From: Streptomyces mangrovisoli
GTDB lineage: Bacteria; Actinomycetota; Actinomycetes; Streptomycetales; Streptomycetaceae
Length of the DNA: 64,000 nucleotides
Direction: 5' to 3'
Assembly (NCBI RefSeq): GCF_000974985.2
Contig: NZ_LAVA02000090.1
Span: forward strand, 1-64,000
Below, in pieces: positions 1 through 7,867 of this stretch (positions are counted from its first letter, which is position 1; each line of letters starts with the position of its first letter). Under the pieces are notes generated by a model. The model had not been told where the DNA came from. It saw nothing but the letters and a program-made list of their open reading frames with translations, and searched no databases. A program made the translations under genes and the position numbers.

Positions 1-23
1 AGATTCACCCTGGCGAGCCGAAG

Positions 24-305
24 TCAGTAAACGTCGCACACCGCGAGCAGTTCGACCGCTGCCCCGGACGAATCCAGCAGCGGTGCGGCGGCGGCACGCC
101 GGGGATCCGCCCGGTAGGCAGCGAGATCCTCGTCGCTGGGAAAGGTCATGAGGTGGGCCTCGACCTGTTCATCCAGCGTGCGCAGTCGGCGCTCCAGGCG
201 ACCGCCGTACTCGGCGAGGAGCGGCAGAACAGCGCTTTCATAGGCGTCGAAGTCACCCAAACCCCCTTCAGGCAGCCGCGCGATCATCAAATAGGTGACG
301 GCCAT
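24..305 (-). CDS. Small DUF1330/EthD-like (dimeric alpha-beta barrel) protein
   Basis: 93-residue protein. The reading frame stays open far upstream, but only the last 93 codons look like protein: a beta strand (TYLMIARLPEG), an amphipathic helix (FDAYESAVLPLLAEYGG) and a strand-helix segment with FPSDEDLAAYRADPRR, the plan of the dimeric alpha+beta barrel fold (DUF1330, EthD). The ATG at 305 is preceded by a GAGGGAG ribosome site, which fixes the start. Proteins of this fold include monooxygenases, dehalogenases and structural relatives; no catalytic signature is clear here, so no reaction is assigned. It diverges from the Acg-like gene at 615. Confidence 0.72.
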   Translation of the reverse strand: MAVTYLMIARLPEGGLGDFDAYESAVLPLLAEYGGRLERRLRTLDEQVEAHLMTFPSDEDLAAYRADPRRAAAAPLLDSSGAAVELLAVCDVY

Positions 306-614
306 CGCTCCCTCGAAGTGGTCCGTGAGCAGTGATCTGCCGAGCCTAATGGGCGTACATGCGCCCTCGACGCCGCCCGGGCGATGCCTGCCCGCGCCCG
401 GTGACCGCCTGTCGACCGCCCGTCGACCACCGGGCGCGGCAGCCCGCTCCGAAAGAAGGTCCCATCGGTCCCGGTCCGGGCCTTTCGGCCACTGGCGGGA
501 GACCGCATACCCGGCCCAGGGTGGAGGGGTCGGTGGGGTGCCGGGCGCGTCGCCCTCGGCGCGGACGCCGCCCGTCGCGGCCGAAGGGGCACCCCTTGGC
601 GAAAGGAGGCCGCC
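306..614 (+). promoter_or_regulatory. Divergent intergenic region with a GGCC dyad upstream of the Acg-like gene
   Basis: 309 bases between two divergent genes, without credible coding sequence on either strand. A short dyad (GGGCC-TTT-CGGCC) lies at 478-490, about 125 bases before the nitroreductase start. It loosely resembles the GC-rich palindromes bound by DevR/DosR-type response regulators before actinobacterial dormancy genes. That resemblance is from memory and not scored. The GTG at 615 has a strong AAAGGAGG site at 602-609. Confidence 0.25.
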
Positions 615-1622
615 GTGAACGCTCAAGCCGTCGACCTGTCCCTCCTCCAGTCGCTCGTCACGGATGCCACCGCGGCCCCCTCGCTGCACAACGCCCAGCC
701 CTGGCGGTTCAGCTGTCCGCGCGGCTCCGATGTGCTGCGCCTGTACGCCGATCCGGATCGGGCGCTGCCGCACATCGATCCCGACGGGCGGGGCCTGCAT
801 CTGGGGTGCGGTGCGGCACTGTGCAACCTGCGCGTGTCCGCCGCCGCGGCCCGGCTCGCGCCGGAGGTGGCCCTGCTTCCGGACCCGGCCGACCCCGACC
901 TCCTCGCGGAGGTACGGCTGCGCACCGCCGGGCCCCGCGACGAAGCCCTCGCCCTGCTGCGCTCCGAGATCGGCCGCCGGCACTCCAGCCGGGCGCCGTT
1001 CCGCGAGGACGACATCCCCGGCGCCGTACGCGACCACCTCGTCGAGGCGGCCCGCAGCGAGGGCACCCAGCTCACCTTTCCCGGGTCCTGGCACGTGCAG
1101 TCGATCCTGACCATGGTGCGCGACGCCGAGGAGGCTGAGTGGCTGGACGACGGGATCCGCGGCGAGACACAGCGGTGGGCGCACATCGATGCGCCGGACC
1201 CCGCGGGCGCCCCGGACACCCCGGGCGCCACGGACGGCATACCGGCCGCGGCGTTCGGTCCCGCCCCACGTCACGCCGGCGCCGCCGTACGCGACTTCGC
1301 CGCCGGTCGCCCGATGCCGGGCCGGGCGCAGAAGGAGTTCGAGCGGCTGCCGCACCTGGCCCTGCTGGGCACGGACGGCGACGGGCCCGTGCACTGGCTG
1401 CGCGCCGGGCAGGCGCTGCAACGGGTACTGCTGCAGGCCACCCGAGACGGTCTGGTGACCTCGATGGTCTCCCAGCCCCTGGAGCGGCCGGAGCTGCGGT
1501 GGGCGGTGCGTGCCCCGCTCTCGGCCATGGCCCATGTGCAGATGGTGATCAGGATCGGCTACGGACCCACGGGCGTACGGAGCCCGCGCCGGCCGGTCGA
1601 GGAGGTGCTCGACATCGTCTGA
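615..1622 (+). CDS. Acg-family FMN-binding nitroreductase-like protein
   Basis: 335 residues, close to the size of the mycobacterial Acg (Rv2032) family. The N-terminus has the SLHNAQPWRF motif (roughly residues 23-32) seen at the FMN site of nitroreductase-fold proteins. A second half-domain runs to about residue 330, with GQALQRVLLQAT near residue 260, giving the two-lobed fold of Acg proteins. Acg proteins bind FMN but lack normal nitroreductase activity and are thought to sequester flavin during hypoxia or stress. The GTG start has an AAAGGAGG site 5 bases upstream. The next genes are a CBS-pair protein and a UspA remnant, the company this family keeps in DosR-type regulons. Confidence 0.85.
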   Translation: MNAQAVDLSLLQSLVTDATAAPSLHNAQPWRFSCPRGSDVLRLYADPDRALPHIDPDGRGLHLGCGAALCNLRVSAAAARLAPEVALLPDPADPDLLAEVRLRTAGPRDEALALLRSEIGRRHSSRAPFREDDIPGAVRDHLVEAARSEGTQLTFPGSWHVQSILTMVRDAEEAEWLDDGIRGETQRWAHIDAPDPAGAPDTPGATDGIPAAAFGPAPRHAGAAVRDFAAGRPMPGRAQKEFERLPHLALLGTDGDGPVHWLRAGQALQRVLLQATRDGLVTSMVSQPLERPELRWAVRAPLSAMAHVQMVIRIGYGPTGVRSPRRPVEEVLDIV

Positions 1623-1718
1623 AGCCGCCCGGCGCCGGGACGCCGAAGCCACCCGAGCCGCCGCACCGTCCGTACCGTCAGGACCTTCCGGACCGTCCGG
1701 GGAATGGAGAGATGCCGT

Positions 1719-2177
1719 ATGCGGGTGTCCGACATGATGGCCGCCCCCGCGGTGTGCGTCGCGCCGCGGACCCCGATGGAGGAGGTGGCCCGGCGGATGG
1801 CCGAGCACGGCGTCGGCTGTGTCCTCGTCGTGGAGAACGGCACCCTGCGGGGGATCGTCACCGACCGCGACCTGGCACTGCGCGGGCTGGGCGGTGGCCT
1901 GGCCCCGACGACACCGGTCCAGGAGGCGATGACCGCGCGGGTCGTCGCCGTCGACGCGGACGACGACGTCAAGGCGGCGTACCAGGCGTTCCGCCGCACG
2001 GGGGTGCGCAGGCTCCCGGTCCTCCACGCCGGACGGGTCGTCGGCGTACTGACGGTCGACGACCTCTTCCTCGACGTCTTCGGACGGCTGGGCGACCTGC
2101 TGGGCCCCCTGTCGTCGAGCGTGCTGCGGGAGCCACCCGGCCCGGCGTCGCGTCCCGAGAACCCGCGCGTGCCCTGA
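1719..2177 (+). CDS. Tandem CBS-domain protein
   Basis: 152 residues, essentially one Bateman module. CBS1 (about residues 1-60) has RVSDMMAAP, EVARRMAEHGVGCVLVVENG and GIVTDRDLA. CBS2 (about 66-125) has PVQEAMTARVVAVDADDDV and GVRRLPVLHAGRVVGVLTVDDL. Such pairs bind adenine nucleotides and act as energy sensors. The ATG at 1719 is preferred over an in-frame ATG at 1704 because GGAGAG at 1706-1711 is correctly spaced for it. The gene follows the Acg-like gene by about 96 bases and may share its transcript. The C-terminus is a short polar tail with no third domain, so its partner is unknown. Confidence 0.9.
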   Translation: MRVSDMMAAPAVCVAPRTPMEEVARRMAEHGVGCVLVVENGTLRGIVTDRDLALRGLGGGLAPTTPVQEAMTARVVAVDADDDVKAAYQAFRRTGVRRLPVLHAGRVVGVLTVDDLFLDVFGRLGDLLGPLSSSVLREPPGPASRPENPRVP

Positions 2178-2340
2178 GCCGGGCTGCCGACGCCCGGCCG
2201 CTCCGCGTGACGGCGACCCGCCCGCCGGCACCGCGAGCGCGCCTGCCGCACCGACGGACGACCACATCGCCCCGGGCCGACCGCACCGCCGCGGGCCGAC
2301 CACACCGCCGGGGGCCGTTCGTCACGTGCCCCGGACCCGG

Positions 2341-2561
2341 GCGAAGGGCCGTGGCCGAGCACCCGACGGTCAGGGGTGCGCGGCGCCACCGTCGAGGCTC
2401 CGGCGCACAGGGTCCTCGTGGACCGCTCGGCCGCCGCGGACCTCGTGGTCGTCGGCGCCCGGCACCCACACCGCCCGGTGGGTGCGCAGCTGGTCCGCGT
2501 CACGCACGCCCTGCTCCATCACGCGGACTGCCCGATGGCCGTCGTCCCGTGGACGAGGTGA
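2341..2561 (+). pseudogene. Remnant of a universal stress protein (UspA family), frameshifted and truncated
   Basis: From about 2376 one frame encodes a recognisable UspA C-terminus: ADLVVVGAR, then THALLHHADCPMAVVPW. The homologous residues just before it (VAEHPTV) lie in another frame, so a frameshift occurred near 2370. No UspA N-terminal half with its nucleotide-binding strand is visible upstream. The family's G-2x-G-9x-G(S/T) nucleotide loop is also degraded: the second glycine is gone and GSVS has become VRVT. It is called a dead gene rather than a 61-codon ORF. Its position after the Acg and CBS genes suggests it was once part of that stress cluster. Confidence 0.68.
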
Positions 2562-2819
2562 CGCGCTCGGAGCCTGTGAACCGCAGGCGACGCGGGCAGG
2601 ACACCGGTTTCAGACCCGGTCCCGGCCCGAGTCCGACCACGAACCGCGCGGGCGACACGGGACCGTCGGCAGCCCGGGCGGCGCAGTCACCTCACGGACG
2701 GCGCCGCCCCGGACACCGCGGCACCGCAGCGCCGCGGCACCGACATGCGACGGCTTCCGGGCGGTGCTGAAATGGAAGCGGTGTCCGTTCGATCACCGTG
2801 AGCATCCAGGGGTGAAGCT
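2562..2819 (+). other. Intergenic, no gene seen
   Basis: 258 GC-rich bases between the UspA remnant and the DUF6325 gene. Open frames across it lack Streptomyces-like codon structure and domain resemblance. A small hairpin with GCCTG/CAGGC arms lies near 2570-2590, but no tRNA, riboswitch or terminator could be made of it. The promoter of the next gene should lie in the last 100 bases. Confidence 0.4.
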
Positions 2820-3260
2820 GTGGGCGATGAAGAATTCGTCGAGATGGGACCGATCGACTACCTGGTCGTCGAATTTCCCGGCAACCGTATGACCGGCGAG
2901 GCATTTCCCATGCTGGTCGAGCTCGTGGACCGCGGCATCATCCGCATCCTCGACCTGTTGTTCGTCCGGAAGGAGGACGACGGATCGGTGGTGGGCATCG
3001 AACTCGCCGACCTCGACGCGGACGGCAGCCTCGACCTGACCGTGTTCGACGGCGCGTCGTCGGGGCTGCTCGCGGAGGACGACATCGAGGAAGCGGGCAA
3101 GGCCCTGCAGCCCGGAAACGCCGCCGGGATCCTCATCTACGAGAACGTGTGGGCGGCGCCCTTCGCCGGTGCCCTGCGCCGCAGTGGGGCTCAGCTGATC
3201 GCCTCGGGACGCATCCCGGTGCCGGCCCTGGTCGCCGCGCTCGACGAGACGGACGCCTGA
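2820..3260 (+). CDS. DUF6325 family protein
   Basis: 146 residues, acidic, no signal peptide or membrane segment. The sequence opens with MGPIDYLVVEFPGN and has a LDLLFVRKE strand, a central acidic segment and a C-terminal AGILIYENVWA...FAGALRRSGAQLIASGRIP block. These are the marks of the DUF6325 family, often found beside SHOCT-domain genes in actinobacteria, as here (next gene 33 bases downstream). The GTG at 2820 follows AGGGGTGA. The function is not known; the pairing suggests both products act in one membrane- or stress-related process. An ATG 21 bases inside (EFVEMGP) is an alternative start. Confidence 0.8.
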   Translation: MGDEEFVEMGPIDYLVVEFPGNRMTGEAFPMLVELVDRGIIRILDLLFVRKEDDGSVVGIELADLDADGSLDLTVFDGASSGLLAEDDIEEAGKALQPGNAAGILIYENVWAAPFAGALRRSGAQLIASGRIPVPALVAALDETDA

Positions 3261-3293
3261 GAAGCAACTCGCCTACGACGTTAGGAAGCCGCC

Positions 3294-3590
3294 ATGCCAG
3301 GTCTACTCCGCGGGATGGCCCGTACCGCCGTGGTGGCGGGTACGGCCACCGCCGTGTCGAACCGTGTGTCGCGCCGGCAGGCAGGGCGCTGGGCCGAGCA
3401 GGACGTGCAGGCTCAGTCCCAGCACTACCAGTACGAGCAGCCCGCCCCCGCCCCTGCCCCCGCCGCCGCTCCGCCGGCGGACGACATGAGCAGCAAGATC
3501 GATCAGCTCAAGCAGCTGGGCGACCTGAAGGACCAGGGCGTCCTCACCGAGGCCGAGTTCGCGGAGCAGAAGCGCAGGATCCTCGGCTGA
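3294..3590 (+). CDS. SHOCT-domain protein
   Basis: 98 residues. The N-terminal ~40 residues are small and basic (GLLRGMARTAVVAGTATAVSNRVSRRQ), the middle is an Ala/Pro linker (PAPAPAPAAAPPA), and the C-terminal ~28 residues are a SHOCT motif: KIDQLKQLGDLKDQGVLTEAEFAEQKRRIL. SHOCT is a short oligomerisation helix found at protein C-termini. The gene lies 33 bases after the DUF6325 gene with GGAAG before the ATG, so the two are almost certainly co-transcribed. No catalytic region is present; an adaptor or membrane-tethering role is an inference. Confidence 0.88.
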   Translation: MPGLLRGMARTAVVAGTATAVSNRVSRRQAGRWAEQDVQAQSQHYQYEQPAPAPAPAAAPPADDMSSKIDQLKQLGDLKDQGVLTEAEFAEQKRRILG

Positions 3591-3775
3591 GCACGCGGTT
3601 CACCAACTGGGCGGCCCCGCACCTCCGAACGGGTCGGGGCTCGCCCGAGCCTCGATGCTCAGAACGTTGCCGACCGGAGCCTGACGGCGTGCGCCGCCCA
3701 GAGGTACGGCGGGCCGCCATCATGCCGTTCCGCTCCCTCCGTCCTGGTCTCACCCTGGGGCGAAGACGCGCGGCG

Positions 3776-4237
3776 TCACTCCGGGATCGTGCGCAGGTAC
3801 CGGGTGAGGGTCCGGCCGGGAATCGACCCGGAGGGAACGCGGCCCGCGGGGACGCCTCCCATGGCCTCGTAGAACGGTTCGGCGTTCGGGTCCGCATCGA
3901 TGGTGAACCGCGTGAACCCCAGCGCCCGGGCGGTCTCCACCACATGTGTGAACAGCAGACGGCCGACGCCCTGCCCGATCGCGTCCGGATCGACGAACAT
4001 CATGCCGAGGACCCCCTGCGGCGGCTCACCTTCGAGGGTCGTGAAGCCCACGATCCTGCCGTCGCGCTCCGCGACAGCCGTCCGCCGACCGGCGAGCTCC
4101 GGACCGCTGAGGCTGAGTTCCTCGCGGCACGCGGCAAGAAACTCGGCGTCGTATCCCCAGTGAGCCTTCGACCGAAGCGCCAGATCGGACAGGAAGCCCG
4201 CTTCCCCGTCCCGAGCGGGCCGGATCGACATCGTCAC
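3776..4237 (-). CDS. GNAT family N-acetyltransferase
   Basis: 153 residues. The acetyl-CoA loop is DPDAIGQGVGRLLF (Q-x-x-G-x-G type), preceded by strand GVLGMMFV and followed by LGFTRFTIDADPNAEPFYEAMG, the usual motif B of GNAT enzymes. The substrate cannot be read. The GTG at 4237 is chosen because GGAGGT (4243-4248) is 5 bases away; the ATG two codons later would be 11 bases away. The frame continues upstream without protein-like sequence. The 185 bases between the SHOCT gene stop and this gene's stop show no feature. The genes are convergent. Confidence 0.85.
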   Translation of the reverse strand: MTMSIRPARDGEAGFLSDLALRSKAHWGYDAEFLAACREELSLSGPELAGRRTAVAERDGRIVGFTTLEGEPPQGVLGMMFVDPDAIGQGVGRLLFTHVVETARALGFTRFTIDADPNAEPFYEAMGGVPAGRVPSGSIPGRTLTRYLRTIPE

Positions 4238-4371
4238 TCGACACCTCCACGGAGCCGTCCTCTTCACTGCATGATCCACCCACGCGGTCTCGCACCACGG
4301 CCGATCCGGAGAAGGCACGTGCCCGCCGAACTCGGACGGACACGCTGCTCGTCCTTCAACTCCCGACATGG

Positions 4372-5187
4372 TCAGCTCAACAAGGCATCCGTGAACAGCT
4401 CTCGGTGAGCCACCAGCCACCCCTGAACGCGATCCCACCGTTGCCAACCGCCGCGCTCGGACCACGCCCGGACATGGACGGGGTCACCGTCCGCCACTCG
4501 GTCGGCGACGAAGGCCCGACAGGATGCCGTGGCCTGCTCGATGACCTCGGGCAGCTCAGCGCGGTCCTGCCGCGAGAGGCCGTAGCCGTCGGCGAGAATC
4601 CGCAGTCGCGTCGGCGCATCCAGCCCCGCGGGACAGGAGTGCGCCGCGGAGGCGGGATCGAGCATCGGCACCCAGTAGCGGGCGGTCATCGCGACGTCCC
4701 ACACCGCTCGGCCGGGGGCCGCCAAGTCGAAATCGATCAGGGCCGCGGCTCGGCCGTCACGGAAGACGACGTTCTCCGGACACACGTCGTTGTGGCACAG
4801 CATCGTTCCTCCCGCCGGGTCGGCCAGGGACCGGGGCCACTCGACGGACGGGTCCACCGCGATGGCCGCGCCGGCATCGTGCAGGCGCCGCAGCAGGCTT
4901 CCCACCGACCTCAAGGCGGTCTCCGTCGACGCCCAGCGCGGAAAGGGCGGGAGAGCGACGTCACCGGGGACGAAGGTCAGCTGCTCACGGCCGTCCGCGG
5001 TGAGACGCACCGGCCTCGGCGCCGCGTCGAATCCATGCTCTGCGAGCGCGAGGAGATGGGCGTGCAGGGCGCGCGCGGTACGCGGGGCCGGGCGTTCCAC
5101 CACGGAACCGCGACGGAAGACCGCGCCCGCGTTCGCCATGCCGCCGGACAGGGCCTCGCCGTCTTCCGTCTCGCCCTCAGCCGTCAT
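4372..5187 (-). CDS. Aminoglycoside phosphotransferase (APH)-family kinase
   Basis: 271 residues. The kinase-like APH fold is shown by the catalytic loop CHNDVCPENVVF (Brenner-type HxDxxxxN) and the metal-binding IDFDLAAPG about 20 residues later. The N-lobe is short, with a REQLTFVPGDV hinge. The family phosphorylates small hydroxylated molecules, including aminoglycosides, choline and macrolides; there is no evidence for a resistance substrate. The ATG at 5187 sits 7 bases after a TAGCGT -10-like box and has no Shine-Dalgarno, so a leaderless mRNA is likely. A GTG at 5196 is the alternative start. It diverges from the kinase gene at 5283. Confidence 0.82.
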   Translation of the reverse strand: MTAEGETEDGEALSGGMANAGAVFRRGSVVERPAPRTARALHAHLLALAEHGFDAAPRPVRLTADGREQLTFVPGDVALPPFPRWASTETALRSVGSLLRRLHDAGAAIAVDPSVEWPRSLADPAGGTMLCHNDVCPENVVFRDGRAAALIDFDLAAPGRAVWDVAMTARYWVPMLDPASAAHSCPAGLDAPTRLRILADGYGLSRQDRAELPEVIEQATASCRAFVADRVADGDPVHVRAWSERGGWQRWDRVQGWLVAHRELFTDALLS

Positions 5188-5282
5188 GTCGATCACGCTA
5201 CCGTCGGGTCATCCGTGCGGGCGACGGTCCCGGAACGTGCCGCGAGGCGCTGTCCGGGAGGGGGCATGCCTACGCTGGCGGC

Positions 5283-5834
5283 GTGACGTTGGTGTGGGTG
5301 ACGGGCAATTCCGGCACGGGCAAGTCCACGGTCTGCAGCGTGTTGCGGGCGGGTGGCCATGTGGCGCTCGACGCCGACCACGACGGCTTCAACCGATGGA
5401 TCGACCGCGTCCAGGGCGAGGTTGTGGTGGATCCGCCGGATCCGGTTCCTGAAGGATGGCTCGACCGGTACGGGTGGGCGATCGTCCGTGAGCGCGTCGA
5501 GGCCCTCGCCGAGGAATCCCGTTCCCGCGTCGCGTTCCTGTGCGGATCGGCGGAGAACGAGGCAGACGTCCGTGATCTCTTCGACCTCACCGTGTGCCTG
5601 GTGATCGACGAGGAAACCCTCCGCCACCGGCTCGCGACCCGCACCACGAACACCTTCGGTCGACATCCCGAGGAGCTCGCGGCGGCCCTGAAGTGGAACC
5701 CCCGTATGCGAGCCGTCTACGAGAGGCACGGCGCGACGATCATCGATGCGTCCAAGCCGTTGACCGAGGTGGTCGACGGTGTGCTCGGCGCGGTTCAGAG
5801 ACTGCCCGGGGTGCGGGACCTGCGGTCCCCCTGA
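5283..5834 (+). CDS. P-loop kinase-like ATP-binding protein
   Basis: 183 residues. The Walker A loop GNSGTGKST is at residues 8-16 and an LDADHDGFNRWID segment follows (a typical substrate region after strand 2). There is a LID-like region around RHRLATRTTNTFGRHPEE and a C-terminal IIDASKPLTEVVDGVL helix, the layout of small nucleotide or shikimate-type kinases. Substrate not determined. The GTG start is only 6 bases from a TACGCT -10-like box and has no Shine-Dalgarno, so translation is probably leaderless, like the divergent APH gene. Confidence 0.78.
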   Translation: MTLVWVTGNSGTGKSTVCSVLRAGGHVALDADHDGFNRWIDRVQGEVVVDPPDPVPEGWLDRYGWAIVRERVEALAEESRSRVAFLCGSAENEADVRDLFDLTVCLVIDEETLRHRLATRTTNTFGRHPEELAAALKWNPRMRAVYERHGATIIDASKPLTEVVDGVLGAVQRLPGVRDLRSP

Positions 5835-5857
5835 CCTCCTGACCCGCGCCTTCGCTG

Positions 5858-6580
5858 CTACTGGGGCCTTCGTACGGCGAACTCGTTGCCGTCGGGGTCG
5901 AGCAGCAGCGCCTCGACGCCCTCGCTCGCACCGGTGCCCGTGCGCTTCGCGCCGAGCGACACCAGGCGGTCGACCTCCGCCTCCCAGTCGACGCCCGCGG
6001 GGACCGTAAGTTCGAAGTGCAGCCTGTTCGGGCCCGCCTTCGGCGCCACCGGAGGACCTCCCCACGTGATCTTCGTACCGCCGTCGGGCGACTGGATCGC
6101 GGTCTCCTGGTCCTGGTCCCAGACCAGCGGCCACCCCAGCGCCTCGCTCCAGAAGTAGCCGACCTCTTGCGTACCGTCGCACGCCAGCGCTCCGATGAAG
6201 CCGGTGTCGGCGAGGAACCTGTTGCCCGCCTCGATCACGCAGAACTCGTTGTCGTCCGGATCGGCGAGCACCACGTGCTCCTCTTCCGGGAGTTGGCCCA
6301 CATCGATGTGGCGCGCGCCCAGTTCCAGCGCCCTGGCCACCGTCTGCTGCTGATGCTCCGCAGAGGTGCTCGTCAGGTCGAAGTGCGCCCGGTTCTGGCC
6401 GGTCTTCGGTACCCGGCCCGGCAGGAAGCGGATGCGGAACCCGGCGGAGTCAGGCGGCAGGAGCAGGGCGTCGCCGTCGTCACCCTCGGTCGACTCCCAG
6501 CCCAGGACGCCGGACCAGAATCGCGCAAGATCCGACGACCGGGTGGCGCGGAAACAGATCGCGAACAGCTGACTGCTCAT
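5858..6580 (-). CDS. Two-domain VOC (glyoxalase/bleomycin-resistance fold) protein
   Basis: 240 residues made of two vicinal-oxygen-chelate modules. Module 1 (about 1-118) starts at LFAICFRATRSSDLARFWSGVLGW and ends ADPDDNEFCVIE. Module 2 (about 125-238) has GYFWSEALGWPLVWDQDQET, NRLHFELTVP and ends LDPDGNEFAVRRP. The repeated DPD-NEF ending carries the conserved Glu of the metal site. Members range from dioxygenases to drug-binding proteins and nothing here decides between them. The stop lies 23 bases after the convergent kinase gene's stop. The downstream 236 bases to the MBL gene hold only its promoter region. Confidence 0.85.
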   Translation of the reverse strand: MSSQLFAICFRATRSSDLARFWSGVLGWESTEGDDGDALLLPPDSAGFRIRFLPGRVPKTGQNRAHFDLTSTSAEHQQQTVARALELGARHIDVGQLPEEEHVVLADPDDNEFCVIEAGNRFLADTGFIGALACDGTQEVGYFWSEALGWPLVWDQDQETAIQSPDGGTKITWGGPPVAPKAGPNRLHFELTVPAGVDWEAEVDRLVSLGAKRTGTGASEGVEALLLDPDGNEFAVRRPQ

Positions 6581-6816
6581 ACCCCGTGCATCTCCGATCC
6601 ATCGACGGTCGATACGGCGCCTCGCCCTTCTCGCGGGCCCAGCCTAGGGGTCGGCGCGCGGCACCCGCATCCGAGTTTCCGGCGCGGGTCGGGATCGGCT
6701 CGGACCACCACCCGGGTCAACCAACCACGGCTCGGCGGGAAATGGCTGACGTCACACGCGATGCTGATGTCAGCACGCCGGCGGCTTGGCACATCACCGC
6801 CTGCCAGGATGGACGC

Positions 6817-7581
6817 ATGGGGAAGAACACGGCGGTGCGCCGGCTCGACCTGGGGTACTTCGTGCGGCCCGCCTCGGAAACAGGCGGCCCGCAACCGCGA
6901 GTTGAACCCGTACTCGCCTATCTGGTGCGCCACGAACAGGGGTTGATCCTCTTCGACACCGGCATCGGCGCCGCCGATCCCGAAACCGAAGCGCACTACC
7001 GACCACGCCGCCGTGCACTGCGGCAGGCACTGTCCGCGGCCGGAGTCACCCTCGCCGACATCTCCCTGGTCGTGAACTGCCATCTCCACTTCGACCACTG
7101 CGGCGGCAATCCGCTCCTGGCCGGACGACCGATCCTGGTCCAGAAAGCCGAACTGGCCGCCGCCCGCCGGGGCAACCACACCATCGACGAACTGGTCGAC
7201 TTTCCCGGCGCCGCCTACGAGGAACTCGTCGGCGAGGCCGAGATCCGGCCGGACGTCTGGATCATCCCGACACCCGGGCACACCGCAGGACATCAGTCCC
7301 TGGCGCTCCGTCAGGACGACGGGACCGTGATCCTCGCCGGGCAGGCACACGACTTCGCATCCCAGTTCGCGTCAGCCCAACTGGCCCGCCAGGCCGCGCT
7401 GGACGGCGTCGAACAACCCCTTCCCGCCTACGAGCCCTGGCTGGAGCGGCTCGCGGAATTCGACCCACGGCGTGTGCTCTTCGCTCACGACTGCTCGGTC
7501 TGGCAACCCGCAGAGAGCCCCTTCCACAGCGAGTCCCTCCATGCCGACCCTCGTCCGCCTCGGGAGCCGAGGACGCGTTAG
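6817..7581 (+). CDS. Metallo-beta-lactamase-fold hydrolase, N-acyl homoserine lactonase-like
   Basis: 254 residues. The zinc motif CHLHFDHCGG (HxHxDH) is near residue 90, followed by PGHTAGHQSLAL and a late ILAGQAHDF and VLFAHDC, which supply the remaining metal ligands of the AiiA/AttM lactonase branch. The N-terminal YFVRPASE and YLVRHEQGLILFDTGIG strands are typical of that group. It may open lactones, including acyl homoserine or gamma-butyrolactone-like signals, but the true substrate is unknown. The ATG at 6817 is preferred (AGGATGG upstream); 77 further in-frame codons upstream are not protein-like. Confidence 0.85.
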   Translation: MGKNTAVRRLDLGYFVRPASETGGPQPRVEPVLAYLVRHEQGLILFDTGIGAADPETEAHYRPRRRALRQALSAAGVTLADISLVVNCHLHFDHCGGNPLLAGRPILVQKAELAAARRGNHTIDELVDFPGAAYEELVGEAEIRPDVWIIPTPGHTAGHQSLALRQDDGTVILAGQAHDFASQFASAQLARQAALDGVEQPLPAYEPWLERLAEFDPRRVLFAHDCSVWQPAESPFHSESLHADPRPPREPRTR

Positions 7582-7712
7582 ACGACCGCGGCCCCATGGT
7601 GGCGGCGGCAGCCCCGGAACGGCGCGGGCGGTGCGCCAACGAGGCCGGCTGGGGCCGCCGGGCCGGATATCCCGGCGGCGGCCAGTCCGATGCCGTAGGG
7701 TGGAGGTACCGA

Positions 7713-7790
7713 CGCGGGGTGGAGCAGCTCGGTAGCTCGCTGGGCTCATAACCCAGAGGTCGCGTGGTTCAAATCCCGCCCCCGCTACCA
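7713..7790 (+). tRNA. Initiator tRNA-fMet(CAT) with an extra base in the T-arm
   Basis: Cloverleaf: acceptor CGCGGGG/CCCCGCT, D-arm GAGC/GCTC, anticodon arm CTGGG-CTCATAA-CCCAG, T-loop TTCAAAT, and CCA encoded. Initiator hallmarks are the unpaired C1:U72 and the three G:C pairs at the base of the anticodon stem. The T-stem reads GCGTGG against CCCGC: five pairs form only if one T is bulged out, so the gene is 78 rather than 77 bases. A TAGGGT -10 box ends about 11 bases before the gene. A strong terminator follows 4 bases after CCA. Confidence 0.93.
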
Positions 7791-7794
7791 CTAT

Positions 7795-7828
7795 CCGGCC
7801 CCCTCCGGCATCACGCGGAGGGGGCCGG
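7795..7828 (+). terminator. Intrinsic terminator of the initiator tRNA
   Basis: Perfect 13-bp stem, CCGGCCCCCTCCG at 7795-7807 and its complement at 7816-7828, with an 8-base loop. It begins 4 bases after the tRNA CCA end. There is no U-tract, which is usual in high-GC actinobacteria. Confidence 0.85.
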
Positions 7829-7867
7829 AGCCGTAGACGCGTAATTCGATGGCACACACGATTCAGT

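Noticed and set aside
24..2303. A 759-codon open frame antisense to the Acg and CBS genes
   Set aside because: Only its last 93 codons look like protein and match a ribosome site; the rest is a GC-bias shadow.
2570..2640. tRNA- or riboswitch-like sequence near the UspA remnant
   Set aside because: Short complementary arms only; no cloverleaf or known riboswitch core.
4372..5187. Aminoglycoside resistance gene
   Set aside because: Only family-level APH motifs are visible; nothing ties it to resistance.
7713..7828. Integration site of a mobile element at the initiator tRNA
   Set aside because: No integrase or duplicated tRNA end was found; the following hairpin is an ordinary terminator.
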